Shown here: one piece after another, positions 6,272-14,246 of the stretch
Position numbering within the stretch: position 1 is the first letter of the stretch
Layout: the number at the start of each line of letters is the position of its first letter
NCBI GenBank assembly: GCA_934358235.1
Contig: CAKRKK010000034.1
Location: forward strand, 1 to 15,946
Length of the DNA: 15,946 bases
Direction of reading: 5' to 3'
Origin: an uncultured Lachnospira sp.
GTDB taxonomy: Bacteria; Bacillota; Clostridia; Lachnospirales; Lachnospiraceae
Translations under genes and position numbers: made by a program
Notes under the pieces: generated by a model
The model's input: the letters and a program-made list of their open reading frames with translations, nothing else
Databases searched by the model: none
Told to the model about the DNA's origin: nothing

Positions 6272-9200
6272 ATGAAGCAATATAAAAGAAATGGCTGGAA
6301 ACGTATTTTTACAATAATGACCGTACTTGTACTTGTGCTGACAAGTATAGATGTGACTGCATTTGCATCAAGAGTGCCTGCACAGGAACAGGCTTCAGAG
6401 GGAGAATATACGGCAGAAGCTATAGCAGAGCCGCTGGCACAGACATCTAGTGCACAGCCGGATACGTGCAGCTCTATTGCAGGAAATAATCTTACAGACC
6501 GGGCAAAGGAACTGTATGATGAGATTAAGCCTAAGATTAAGGCAATAGTTGAAAATAATGGTGGAAGTACAAAGTTTCAATTATATCCAGAAATTTCTTA
6601 TTGGACCAGCGAAGAAGGGAATAAAAGCTGGCGTGAAGACTTAAAAAAGCTTTTAAATGCATTACTTGCAGATTGCCCATATGAAATGTATTGGTATTCA
6701 TTGGATAGAGAAATATATTATACTAGTGTTGATGCTAATTCTGGATATACGATAGTATATGATTTAGATTTTCCTGTAGTAACTGAATACGCATTGAATA
6801 ATTCAATTTATAACGAGTACATCCTTGGTAAGGAGAATTCAGGAAAACGGGAGTGGGCAATAAGAAGAGCAAAAGGTATTGTAGAAGATAATAAAAACAA
6901 TTCATTTCTAAACCGGATACAGGAGTATAACACGGCAGTTAATGCAGGTGCGAGGTATGAGGAACCATCATCAAAGAAGCTCAATGATGGTATATTGGAT
7001 GTTTTGTACGGGGATTTTAAAAAATCAGGTGCTCTTGGTTATGCCAGGGCGTTTCAGTATCTGTGCAATATAGATGGTGGAATTACCTGCTATACTGTGA
7101 CTGGTAATATAAAGGGATATGTTGGTGATGATACAACAGCAGCTATTGACAGGGAACATGCCTGGAATATTGTGTCATTTAATGATGACAATTATCTTGT
7201 GGATGTGTGCAACTGTGGTTATGACAGTAATGACGAGGCTGCCTGGGGTTATCCGAATCTATTAGTAATGAAGGGTGTTAAAGAAAGAACTCCTGGAAAA
7301 GAGTATGAGGCAGAGTTTGAAAAGGACGGAAAGACATATCGTATTGTGTATACATATGATGCTGATACACAAAGCACTTTTACACAAGAGCAGCTTACCC
7401 TGACTTCGGAGAGCTATCGGGAAACAGAGATTACTGATGAATCAGTCAGCATTACAGATGCTGATGCAACTACATATGACAGTGGTAGGATTCATAATGT
7501 GGTGATAAGAGATAGTGATGGAAGTATAATGCCTTCTGACAGCTACAACCTTGATATTAAAAAGGATGGAAAGACCGTTACGCAGATTAAGGATGCCGGA
7601 AAGTATGAGATTATTGTAACGGGTAAGCAAGGCTATTCAAATGGAAATGTAAAGAAGGAATTCACGATTGCTAGGAAAAGGATTACACCAACGATTTCTG
7701 GAAGTGCAGCGAAGGTATACGATGGAACAACATCTGTAGAAGGTAGAGAACTTAGTATTTCGTTTGAGGGTGTATGTGCAGGGGATAATCTGAGTTATAC
7801 GGTAACTTATAACTACGAGAATTCTGACGCAGGAGAAGACAAGCTTATTATAGCATCTGATATTAAGCTGAATGGCTGGCGTGCAGATAATTATGAGTTA
7901 GCAATACTTAATCCGACTACCAAAGGAAGCATCAGTAAGGCTGAACCAGAGATAGCTTTCGTAGAAGGAAGCGGTTATAATAAGTATTATTTTTACTATA
8001 GCTATAGTGGCGAGGAAATACCTAATCCAAAAGAGGCACATTTGAAGCTGAAAGGTGCAGAATATAATAATCTGACATTTACCTGGTATAAAGGAAGCTC
8101 TGATAAAGGAGAGCGTCTGGATAAGAATCCAGTTAATGCAGGCACCTATTATCTTACAATTTCTGTGCCTGAAACAAAGAATTATGTATCTAAAACAATA
8201 GGACATCAGATCAGTATCACTAGAAGGTATATACGTTATCCAGTTATTATAATAAATCAGGATACTTATCAGTATGATGGAAGTGAAAAGAAACCAGAGG
8301 TTACAGTAAAGGAGAATGATAGAGACGTCATTATCCCGGCAGATGAATATAGTGTTTCCTATAATGATAATATAAAGGCGGGACAGGCAACTGTAAATAT
8401 TATAGGTAATGACGATGGTAATTATGAGATGCTTGAAGCAAGTGAGCAATTTACCATTACTCCATTTGATTTAACCGGACAACAAGTGGCAGTCGCTGCG
8501 GATGAGGATCTTACCTATACGGGAGATAAGCTGGAGCCTAAGGTTGTTGTAAAGACAGGGTTTGCTACATTAGTTCCAGGTAAGGATTATACAATGACAT
8601 ATACTGATAATACAGGTGTTGGTACGGCTTCCTTTACTGTAATGGGAAAAGGCAATTATACAGGACAGACCTCAGGCACCTTTGAGATTGCAGTAGGAGA
8701 ATTCACGGGGGAAGAGCTATATAACGGAAAGGAAGAGGCTGAGTCATTATATTATAGTAAGACAGTAGACATTACGGCTAAAGAAACAGAAGCTGCAAAG
8801 TATAGTGTCAGCGACAGCCTTGATATAGACAGCTTTTCTAATGAATATACTTTTAAGAGTGATAAGGAGGGCAGCCAGACCAGAAAGCTGTATTTCAGAA
8901 ATACAGATACAGGCAGGATTTACCAGAAGGATATAACTGTTAACTTTGATAATACAGCACCTACAGGAAAGATTAAGGTAGATGCAAAGCTATGGGACAG
9001 ATTTCTTGAGATTATTTCCTTTGGACATTACAGGGCTGCCAGCAGGACAGTAACTATTGAAGCTGATGATACACTTAGTGGAGTAAGTAATATTGAATAT
9101 CTTATTGCCAATAAGCAGATGACATTGGATGAGCTTAGAGCTTCAGAGTTAAACTACATACTTTATGATAATTCCAATAAGCCGGTGCTTAAGGAAAACG

Positions 9201-12200
9201 AGAATCAGATAGTTTATGTGAAGCTTACAGATAATGTTGGAAATATAACCTATCTGAGCTCTGATGGAATAGTCCTTGACACAACAGCACCAGTTATATC
9301 AGACATTCATGCTGTTTCAGGCGAAGACTGGACCGATACACAGTTTAAGTTTGAATTCACAGTAAATGAAGAAGGAGCTTACTATTATACAGTACTACCA
9401 GCTACAAATACAGCACCAGATGCGGCAGGTGTTATGAAGGCAGCCATGTCAGAGGGTTCTGGAAGTGCTGGAAGTGGAATGGTCAATACCCTTGAAGCTG
9501 GAAAAGCTGTAATCAGCAGACTCGTTACAGGTCTTGTGGCGAATACTGAATATAAAATATATATAGTTGCACAGGATAAGGTATATAATATAAGCACAAC
9601 TGAAAGTGAGCCAAACATTTCAGAGGTAGCTGCAGGTGACATAGTAACAACTAAGAAGGCAGCACCAGTTGTAGAGGAAATGCCAGAGGTTTCAGGAATG
9701 TATGGAACAAAGACCAGTAAACTGTCAATCACAGGTGGAAAGGTAACAGCAGGTGGTGTAAGCATAGATGGAAGCTGGAGGGTATCAGATGCACTAAATA
9801 GCAGTACAGATAAGCTTTTACCTGTTGGTACGACAGCAACCTGTAAGCTTATATTTACACCGGAGGATACGGATTATCCAGTCAGGGAAGCAACGGTAAC
9901 ACCTGTAATTACGCCGCGTCCGGTAAAGCTTACAATTAATCCGGCAAGCAGAGCCTATAAGTCAGAGAATCCAGAGTTTACCTACAAGGTTGCTACAGAA
10001 GCTGGTTTTGAACAGATAATAGAAGGTGATAATCTGGGTGTTGTGCTGACAACAACAGCAGATATAACTTCGCATGTTGGAAGCTATGATATTACAGGAA
10101 CAGCAGCTAATACGAATTATTCTGTTACTATCACAGGAGGGCTAGAGGCACTGACAATCACTAAGGCAGAGTCAGTTCCTGCAGTAACGGATGTAGTAAA
10201 AAGCTATGTTTACACATCTGGCTCTAAAGGAAATACAGAAATTATTGATTTAAGTAAGGAAATGAATTTCCCTGAGGATTGCACAGATGCGGTTTGTCAG
10301 CTTACAACAGCAAAGGATGATGATAAACTGTTAGGAAGTGCACAGACGAGTAAAACAACACTTCAGTATAGTGTTAATACAGTTGATAAGGACTGCATAG
10401 GTAAAACAGCATTTTTAAAGGTGACAATTCAGATGGCTGATTACGAAGATACAACCTATGAGCTTACTATTAAGATAACTGAGCAGAAGGCTGTAGCAGG
10501 TTCTGTAAATCAATGTGAGGAGTTAACGTATGGTCAGAAGCTTGGAGCTTCTAAGCTTACAGGAGCATTTACAGAGAACAATAATGCCGATAAAAGCCTG
10601 AAAGGTACAATTGAGTGGAAGAATCCGGAGGAACAGCTATCAGCAGGGGTGACAGAAGCAGAATGGATATTCACGCCATCAGATACAGATTATAAGTCAT
10701 TGAGCGGTAAGACGAGGGTTACAGTAAAGAAGGCAGTTCCAAAGGTTACAGAAAATCCGCGGGTTAGTGAGCTGGAATATAATCCTGATACTAAGCTGGC
10801 TGATATTAAACTGAATGGTGGAAAGGCAGTAAATCCATATACAGATGAGGAATTAACTGATGGAGAGTGGAGCTGGGAGAATCCAGATGTTGTACCAGAG
10901 GCTGGTAATAGTGGGTATAAGCTCATATATACACCGGCTGATAAGGCCAATTATACTACGGCTGAGGTAACACTTAAGATACCGGTTAAGAAAGCAGTAC
11001 CGGTAATTACTACGCTTCCAGCAGCAAAAGAGCTTACCTATGGACAGACACTTTCAGATAGCAGCTTGACAGGTGGTGGGGCTTCAACAGCCGGAGCCTT
11101 TAGCTGGGTAAGTAATGATATAAGACCAGAAGTTAAGGATAGTAATATAACAGAATATGATGTTGTATTTACACCGGAGGATTCCGTAAACTGGGAAACA
11201 GCATCAGCTAAGTTAAAGGTTAAGGTAAGTCCTAAGACACTTATGTGGGCTGCAGGAGAGCTGAGAGTTCTTAATAAGATGCAGGATGGCAGTAAAGAAG
11301 CTGAGCTTGCAGGTGAATTGAAGCTTTCTGGAATGCTTGAGGCAGATAATCCTCAGCTTGGTGATGTTAAGCTGACAGCCGCGTTCGATACACCAGATGC
11401 AGGAGCTGATAAGAAGGTAACTATTAGTATAGAGGAAGCAGTTTTAAATAATGAGAACTATAAGCTTCCAGATGATAATATACTGGTGCTTAGTGGAACG
11501 ATTGAAGAAACTAATGCTTTGGCAGTACAGCCTGCACTTGGAAAAGCATTCCGTCTTGTAATGGGCGGAAGGGATGTTGTCGAGGTGACGTCAGAGCTTG
11601 CAGATGTAAAGAAGGATAATATATTATTAAATAGTCCGGATAACATAATAAAATATTTAAAGAAGCTTCTGATTGAATGTAAGGATGATGGAAAGCTTAC
11701 AGCAGAGGAGAATATGGCTGTATATGAGGTGCTGCTTCTTCATAGTCTGGATAATATTAACTGGTCGCGTGTAACAACCGATAATTTCCCAGCACAGGGA
11801 GTAAAGGTTACATTGCCATATCCACAGGGTACTAATGGAGAAGATTATCAGTTCTTCGCAGTTCATATGTTTACAGAAAACCGCATAGCTGCAGACGGTA
11901 AGACTTATTCTGCAGGCGACATAGAAACGCCAGCTCTGGCTTTGACACAGGATGGTATTACTATGACCTTGAATTCACTTTCACCGATTGCTCTTTCCTG
12001 GGAGAAGCTGGATAATAACAATAACAGCTCTGGTGATAACGATAGCAAAGGTGATACTGGACAGATTACCGATAGCAAAGGTGACACAGCAGTAACAGTT
12101 GAACAGGGAACAGCTACAGGGGATAACAGCAAGCCTGTATTATGGTGTATACTCGCAATCATCGGAATACTTGGTATATGCGCAGTAATAATATATGGCA

Positions 12201-12223
12201 GAAAGCATAATAAGAATAGCTAG
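6272..12223 (+). CDS. Giant secreted surface protein: inactive-looking transglutaminase-like domain plus MBG/YDG/Ig-like repeats
   Basis: This 1983-residue protein has a signal peptide (positive start, hydrophobic 12-28, likely cleavage after AFA near residue 32). It ends in one membrane helix (1955-1975) and the tail RKHNKNS, so it is exported and anchored with its body outside. Residues about 75-340 look like a transglutaminase/protease-like fold: GYARAFQYLC, GGITCYTVTG, then His296 in HAWN and Asp311 in VDVCN. The usual G-V-C-x-GYA catalytic cysteine is Ala254 (GCT at 7031-7033), so this domain is probably non-catalytic. Then come a YDG-type domain (around KVYDGTT, 481), MBG-like repeats (653-810), Ig-like modules with NTAPTGK and TTAPVIS, a fibronectin-III-like segment (about 1010-1123), further MBG repeats and a second YDG-like domain (about 1654-1746). 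The helix is preceded by TATGDNS, a degenerate relative of an LPxTG sorting signal. Such architectures usually act in adhesion or carbohydrate binding; the ligand is unknown. Confidence 0.85.
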   Translation: MKQYKRNGWKRIFTIMTVLVLVLTSIDVTAFASRVPAQEQASEGEYTAEAIAEPLAQTSSAQPDTCSSIAGNNLTDRAKELYDEIKPKIKAIVENNGGSTKFQLYPEISYWTSEEGNKSWREDLKKLLNALLADCPYEMYWYSLDREIYYTSVDANSGYTIVYDLDFPVVTEYALNNSIYNEYILGKENSGKREWAIRRAKGIVEDNKNNSFLNRIQEYNTAVNAGARYEEPSSKKLNDGILDVLYGDFKKSGALGYARAFQYLCNIDGGITCYTVTGNIKGYVGDDTTAAIDREHAWNIVSFNDDNYLVDVCNCGYDSNDEAAWGYPNLLVMKGVKERTPGKEYEAEFEKDGKTYRIVYTYDADTQSTFTQEQLTLTSESYRETEITDESVSITDADATTYDSGRIHNVVIRDSDGSIMPSDSYNLDIKKDGKTVTQIKDAGKYEIIVTGKQGYSNGNVKKEFTIARKRITPTISGSAAKVYDGTTSVEGRELSISFEGVCAGDNLSYTVTYNYENSDAGEDKLIIASDIKLNGWRADNYELAILNPTTKGSISKAEPEIAFVEGSGYNKYYFYYSYSGEEIPNPKEAHLKLKGAEYNNLTFTWYKGSSDKGERLDKNPVNAGTYYLTISVPETKNYVSKTIGHQISITRRYIRYPVIIINQDTYQYDGSEKKPEVTVKENDRDVIIPADEYSVSYNDNIKAGQATVNIIGNDDGNYEMLEASEQFTITPFDLTGQQVAVAADEDLTYTGDKLEPKVVVKTGFATLVPGKDYTMTYTDNTGVGTASFTVMGKGNYTGQTSGTFEIAVGEFTGEELYNGKEEAESLYYSKTVDITAKETEAAKYSVSDSLDIDSFSNEYTFKSDKEGSQTRKLYFRNTDTGRIYQKDITVNFDNTAPTGKIKVDAKLWDRFLEIISFGHYRAASRTVTIEADDTLSGVSNIEYLIANKQMTLDELRASELNYILYDNSNKPVLKENENQIVYVKLTDNVGNITYLSSDGIVLDTTAPVISDIHAVSGEDWTDTQFKFEFTVNEEGAYYYTVLPATNTAPDAAGVMKAAMSEGSGSAGSGMVNTLEAGKAVISRLVTGLVANTEYKIYIVAQDKVYNISTTESEPNISEVAAGDIVTTKKAAPVVEEMPEVSGMYGTKTSKLSITGGKVTAGGVSIDGSWRVSDALNSSTDKLLPVGTTATCKLIFTPEDTDYPVREATVTPVITPRPVKLTINPASRAYKSENPEFTYKVATEAGFEQIIEGDNLGVVLTTTADITSHVGSYDITGTAANTNYSVTITGGLEALTITKAESVPAVTDVVKSYVYTSGSKGNTEIIDLSKEMNFPEDCTDAVCQLTTAKDDDKLLGSAQTSKTTLQYSVNTVDKDCIGKTAFLKVTIQMADYEDTTYELTIKITEQKAVAGSVNQCEELTYGQKLGASKLTGAFTENNNADKSLKGTIEWKNPEEQLSAGVTEAEWIFTPSDTDYKSLSGKTRVTVKKAVPKVTENPRVSELEYNPDTKLADIKLNGGKAVNPYTDEELTDGEWSWENPDVVPEAGNSGYKLIYTPADKANYTTAEVTLKIPVKKAVPVITTLPAAKELTYGQTLSDSSLTGGGASTAGAFSWVSNDIRPEVKDSNITEYDVVFTPEDSVNWETASAKLKVKVSPKTLMWAAGELRVLNKMQDGSKEAELAGELKLSGMLEADNPQLGDVKLTAAFDTPDAGADKKVTISIEEAVLNNENYKLPDDNILVLSGTIEETNALAVQPALGKAFRLVMGGRDVVEVTSELADVKKDNILLNSPDNIIKYLKKLLIECKDDGKLTAEENMAVYEVLLLHSLDNINWSRVTTDNFPAQGVKVTLPYPQGTNGEDYQFFAVHMFTENRIAADGKTYSAGDIETPALALTQDGITMTLNSLSPIALSWEKLDNNNNSSGDNDSKGDTGQITDSKGDTAVTVEQGTATGDNSKPVLWCILAIIGILGICAVIIYGRKHNKNS
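8229..8700 (+). repeat. Two MBG-like domain repeats of about 80 residues
   Basis: Within the giant protein, two consecutive modules share the pattern Y-x-Y-x-G, PADEYSVSYNDN / PGKDYTMTYTDN and a closing GNDDGNYE / GKGNYTG. They cover residues about 653-730 and 731-810. The DNA of the two copies is diverged, so the duplication is old. Confidence 0.7.
10490..11237 (+). repeat. Three further MBG-type repeats of 81-85 residues
   Basis: Three consecutive modules each end in a hydrophobic-Phe/Tyr-Thr-Pro-x-Asp motif: IFTPSDTDY near residue 1467, IYTPADKANY near 1552 and VFTPEDSVNW near 1633. Two of them begin with LTYGQ. A fourth, isolated copy (IFTPEDTDY) lies near residue 1195 before the second Ig block. 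These look like stalk or binding modules amplified within the gene. Confidence 0.7.
12040..12087 (+). repeat. 10-residue tandem repeat in the linker before the membrane anchor
   Basis: CGATAGCAAAGGTGA recurs 30 bases apart (12040 and 12070), encoding two copies of DSKGDT in a Ser/Asp/Gly/Thr-rich linker. It lies in the flexible spacer expected to cross the cell wall, where such repeats change copy number easily. Confidence 0.7.
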
Positions 12224-12244
12224 ACTATAAGCCATTTTACATAG

Positions 12245-12279
12245 AAGGGATACTTGGCCAATGGGCAGGTATCCCTTTT
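12245..12279 (+). terminator. Intrinsic terminator of the giant surface-protein gene
   Basis: AAGGGATAC (12245-12253) pairs with GTATCCCTT (12269-12277), extended by a T-G and further pairs toward the loop. The descending arm runs into TTTT at 12276-12279. It sits about 22 bases after the stop codon. Confidence 0.82.
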
Positions 12280-12304
12280 ATCAGCCACTTATGTGGTAAT
12301 ATGT

Positions 12305-12360
12305 AGTAATCAATTAGTAATCAGTTAATAATTAGTGAACAATTAGTTAGCAATCGGTTA
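12305..12360. repeat. Degenerate 11-bp AT-rich tandem repeat
   Basis: AGTAATCAATT (12305-12315) and AGTAATCAGTT (12316-12326) are adjacent with one mismatch. Weaker relatives (CAATTAGTTAG, CAATCGGTTAG) continue to about 12360. The array lies just downstream of the terminator of the giant gene. Confidence 0.6.
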
Positions 12361-12400
12361 GTAGTACTTAGCTGCTGCTCAGTTAATAATTAAGAAATAA

Positions 12401-12429
12401 TTGAGAAATTGGGAAAAAAATAATATAAT
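12401..12429 (+). promoter_or_regulatory. Promoter of the rhodanese-TtcA fusion gene
   Basis: TTGAGA (12401-12406) is followed after 17 bases by a perfect TATAAT (12424-12429); the spacer contains a run of seven A. Transcription would start near 12436 and may read through the next three genes. Confidence 0.78.
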
Positions 12430-12562
12430 AAAATGTATGTAAATAGTGAGATGGTTAAATTCTCATAAGGTGCATAAAAAGTGCACAGAAATAAGTATTA
12501 ATATGATTAAAGAGTATAAGAAATAAATAAATTCTGTGGAAACTGATTAGAAAAACAGAAGT

Positions 12563-12567
12563 GAGGA
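12563..12567 (+). promoter_or_regulatory. Ribosome binding site deciding the thiolase-fusion start
   Basis: GAGGA overlaps an in-frame GTG at 12561, so that GTG cannot be the start. The site is spaced five bases from the ATG at 12573, which is therefore chosen. Confidence 0.75.
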
Positions 12568-12572
12568 TTACG

Positions 12573-13775
12573 ATGAGAACAGTACAGCAGCTTTATGATG
12601 ATAAAAGAGATAAGGTTATCATAGATATAAGAGATAAAGATGAGTATGATAAGGAAACCATGGAATCAGCCATCCAGTATTACTGGGAGGATATGATGAA
12701 TGATCTAAAGCCGGATAATATAACTGGAAGAGAAAAGTTTCTTAACACATATTCAAAGAATGTTCCAATATATCTGTTATGTTATTCAGGACAGAAAAGT
12801 GAGGAGCTTGAGGATACGCTTGAAGATATGGGGTATGAGGCATACAGTATAGATGGAGGCTTTGTTGCATATCTTAAGTGGAAGTTTACTAAGTATATAG
12901 AGTCAGATAATGATGAGAGCAGTAAAGAGGCAGCAGACAGAGTTAAGGAGATAGAAAGAAGTATAGTCAAGAAGTTTAGAAAGCCTATATGGAGAAAGTT
13001 CACACAGGCACTTAACGAATACGAGCTTATACAGGATGGTGACAAGATAGCAGTATGTATATCGGGTGGTAAGGATTCTATGCTTATGGCAAAGCTGTTT
13101 CAGGAGCTTAAGAAGCATGGAAAGAATAACTTTGAGCTGGTATTTCTTGTTATGAATCCAGGCTACAACGAGCTTAACTATAATGTTATACTTAATAATG
13201 CAAAGCTTTTAGATATTCCTATAACTGTGTTTAAGACAGAAATATTTGATACAGTTGTGGATATAACAGAATCCCCTTGTTACCTTTGTGCAAGAATGAG
13301 GCGTGGGTACCTGTACAGTAAGGCTAAGGAGCTTGGCTGCAATAAGATTGCTCTTGGGCATCATTATGATGATGTAATAGAAACCATCCTTATGGGAATG
13401 CTGTACGGTGCACAGATACAGACTATGATGCCTAAGCTTCACAGCACGAACTTTGAAGGAATGGAACTTATAAGACCTATGTATCTTATAAGGGAGTCAG
13501 ATATTATTCATTGGAAGGATTATAATAATCTCCAGTTCATACAGTGTGCCTGCCGTTTTACAGAGGGCTGTGCATCCTGCGGTGGAACAGGAAAGGGTTC
13601 AAAGAGGGCAGAGATAAAGCAGCTTATCAAGGATTTAACACAGGTAAGTCCATATATTGAGAAGAACATATTCAGAAGTGTTGAAAATGTTAATCTGGAT
13701 ACCGTTATAGCATATAAGCAGCAGGGAGAAAAACATAGCTTTCTTGATAACTACAAGAATAATAATGACAAATAA
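12573..13775 (+). CDS. Rhodanese domain fused to TtcA-type tRNA thiolation ATPase
   Basis: This 400-residue cytoplasmic protein joins a sulfur carrier to an RNA-thiolating enzyme. Residues 1-105 are a rhodanese domain with the active-site loop CYSGQKS (Cys70), which would carry a persulfide. Residues about 125-385 are an adenylating PP-loop domain: SGGKDS at 164-169, LGHHYDD at 261-267 followed by the ET of VIET, and the TtcA-type pair Cys236-x2-Cys239. A second cluster, Cys325-x-Cys327-x5-Cys333-x2-Cys336, is richer than the single third cysteine that completes the iron-sulfur site in E. coli TtcA. TtcA makes 2-thiocytidine at tRNA position 32. Fusion implies direct sulfur hand-over from the rhodanese to the thiolase, as rhodanese and PP-loop domains do in ThiI. 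The exact modified nucleotide is inference. Translation starts at the ATG after GAGGA, not at the upstream GTG. Confidence 0.87.
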   Translation: MRTVQQLYDDKRDKVIIDIRDKDEYDKETMESAIQYYWEDMMNDLKPDNITGREKFLNTYSKNVPIYLLCYSGQKSEELEDTLEDMGYEAYSIDGGFVAYLKWKFTKYIESDNDESSKEAADRVKEIERSIVKKFRKPIWRKFTQALNEYELIQDGDKIAVCISGGKDSMLMAKLFQELKKHGKNNFELVFLVMNPGYNELNYNVILNNAKLLDIPITVFKTEIFDTVVDITESPCYLCARMRRGYLYSKAKELGCNKIALGHHYDDVIETILMGMLYGAQIQTMMPKLHSTNFEGMELIRPMYLIRESDIIHWKDYNNLQFIQCACRFTEGCASCGGTGKGSKRAEIKQLIKDLTQVSPYIEKNIFRSVENVNLDTVIAYKQQGEKHSFLDNYKNNNDK

Positions 13776-13810
13776 ATTAGAAAATAAGCATATGAAAATA
13801 GATATATAAT

Positions 13811-13942
13811 TATGAATACAAGTATGAATATGAATATAAGTATGAATACAAGTATGAATATTAATATAAGCATAAATATGAATATGAGTATGAATATGAG
13901 TATGAGTATAAATATGAATATGAGTATGAGCATGAATATAAG
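13811..13942. repeat. Hexamer array, 22 uninterrupted copies of a TATRAR-type unit
   Basis: From 13811 the sequence divides without any insertion or deletion into 22 hexamers, mainly TATGAA, TATGAG and TATAAG, with TACAAG, CATAAA, CATGAA and TATTAA variants. Almost all differences are transitions. The array occupies most of the gap between the thiolase fusion and the small four-cysteine gene and ends about 15 bases before the latter's ribosome binding site. A 48-codon frame at 13812-13958 runs through it, encoding strictly alternating Met/Ile/Thr and Asn/Ser residues. It has no ribosome binding site and is not called as a gene. Confidence 0.92.
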
Positions 13943-13956
13943 CATGTGTGGAAAAT

Positions 13957-13960
13957 GAGG
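13957..13960 (+). promoter_or_regulatory. Ribosome binding site deciding the small-protein start
   Basis: GAGG lies nine bases before the ATG at 13970. The in-frame GTG (13946) and ATG further upstream have only repeat sequence before them. Confidence 0.6.
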
Positions 13961-13969
13961 TGTGATAAT

Positions 13970-14155
13970 ATGGCGGTAGCACATTATAACTGTGATTATT
14001 GTAACAATATGGTTTATGATGAAGAAATGGAAGAATATGTCTGTGATGTTGATATGGATGAGGATGATTATGCCAGACTATTAACGTCAGAGTATAGAGA
14101 ATGTCCTTATTACCAGAGTAATGATGAATACAAGATAGTAAGGCATCAGATGTAG
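13970..14155 (+). CDS. Small four-cysteine protein, DUF6472-like
   Basis: This 61-residue acidic protein has two CxxC-like halves, Cys8-x2-Cys11 and, after 13 and 19 residues, Cys25 and Cys45 (ECPYY). The spacing suggests a small zinc-binding or other metal-binding fold. The stretch YDEEMEEYVC, the DEDDYARLL helix and the ending DEYKIVRHQM resemble a short uncharacterised family of Clostridia that I recall as DUF6472; this identification is from memory and its function is unknown. It has no signal peptide or membrane segment. The ATG at 13970 is preferred because of GAGG upstream. It lies between the tRNA thiolation gene and the NYN-LOTUS gene on the same strand, 91 bases before the latter, so a role alongside RNA metabolism is conceivable but unsupported. 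Confidence 0.75.
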   Translation: MAVAHYNCDYCNNMVYDEEMEEYVCDVDMDEDDYARLLTSEYRECPYYQSNDEYKIVRHQM

Positions 14156-14232
14156 CTAATTGTTGTTATGGTATATGCTGCTATAAGCTTATATTGGCTT
14201 TGTGGTTGTATGCCAGATGTAAATAATAGAAA

Positions 14233-14237
14233 GAGGA
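14233..14237 (+). promoter_or_regulatory. Ribosome binding site supporting a GTG start
   Basis: GAGGA is nine bases before the GTG at 14247. The nearby ATG at 14251 is out of frame and soon meets a stop, so the GTG is the best start for the NYN gene. Confidence 0.65.
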
Positions 14238-14246
14238 AATTTAATA

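Larger units (their letters stand above)
12280..12572. other. Intergenic stretch with degenerate repeats, a promoter and a long leader
   Basis: This stretch holds degenerate 11-bp repeats (12305-12360), the promoter of the thiolase fusion (12401-12429) and a leader of about 137 bases to the ATG at 12573. Within the leader I see only a short TGAGA/TCTCA hairpin and a GTGCA direct repeat (near 12470-12486). I recognise no riboswitch class and no small gene. Confidence 0.5.

Noticed and set aside
12561..12572. GTG start for the thiolase fusion at 12561
   Set aside because: The GTG overlaps the GAGGA ribosome binding site that serves the ATG at 12573.
13635..13984. Two long minus-strand open frames across the hexamer array, one rich in Ile/Phe/Leu and one in His/Thr/Ile
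   Set aside because: They arise because a stop-free hexamer repeated 22 times is open in every frame. There is no ribosome binding site, and they overlap the coding end of the thiolase fusion.
14182..14193. Perfect palindrome TATAAGCTTATA before the NYN gene
   Set aside because: Twelve AT-rich bases with a HindIII-like centre are likely by chance, and it is not placed over a recognisable promoter.
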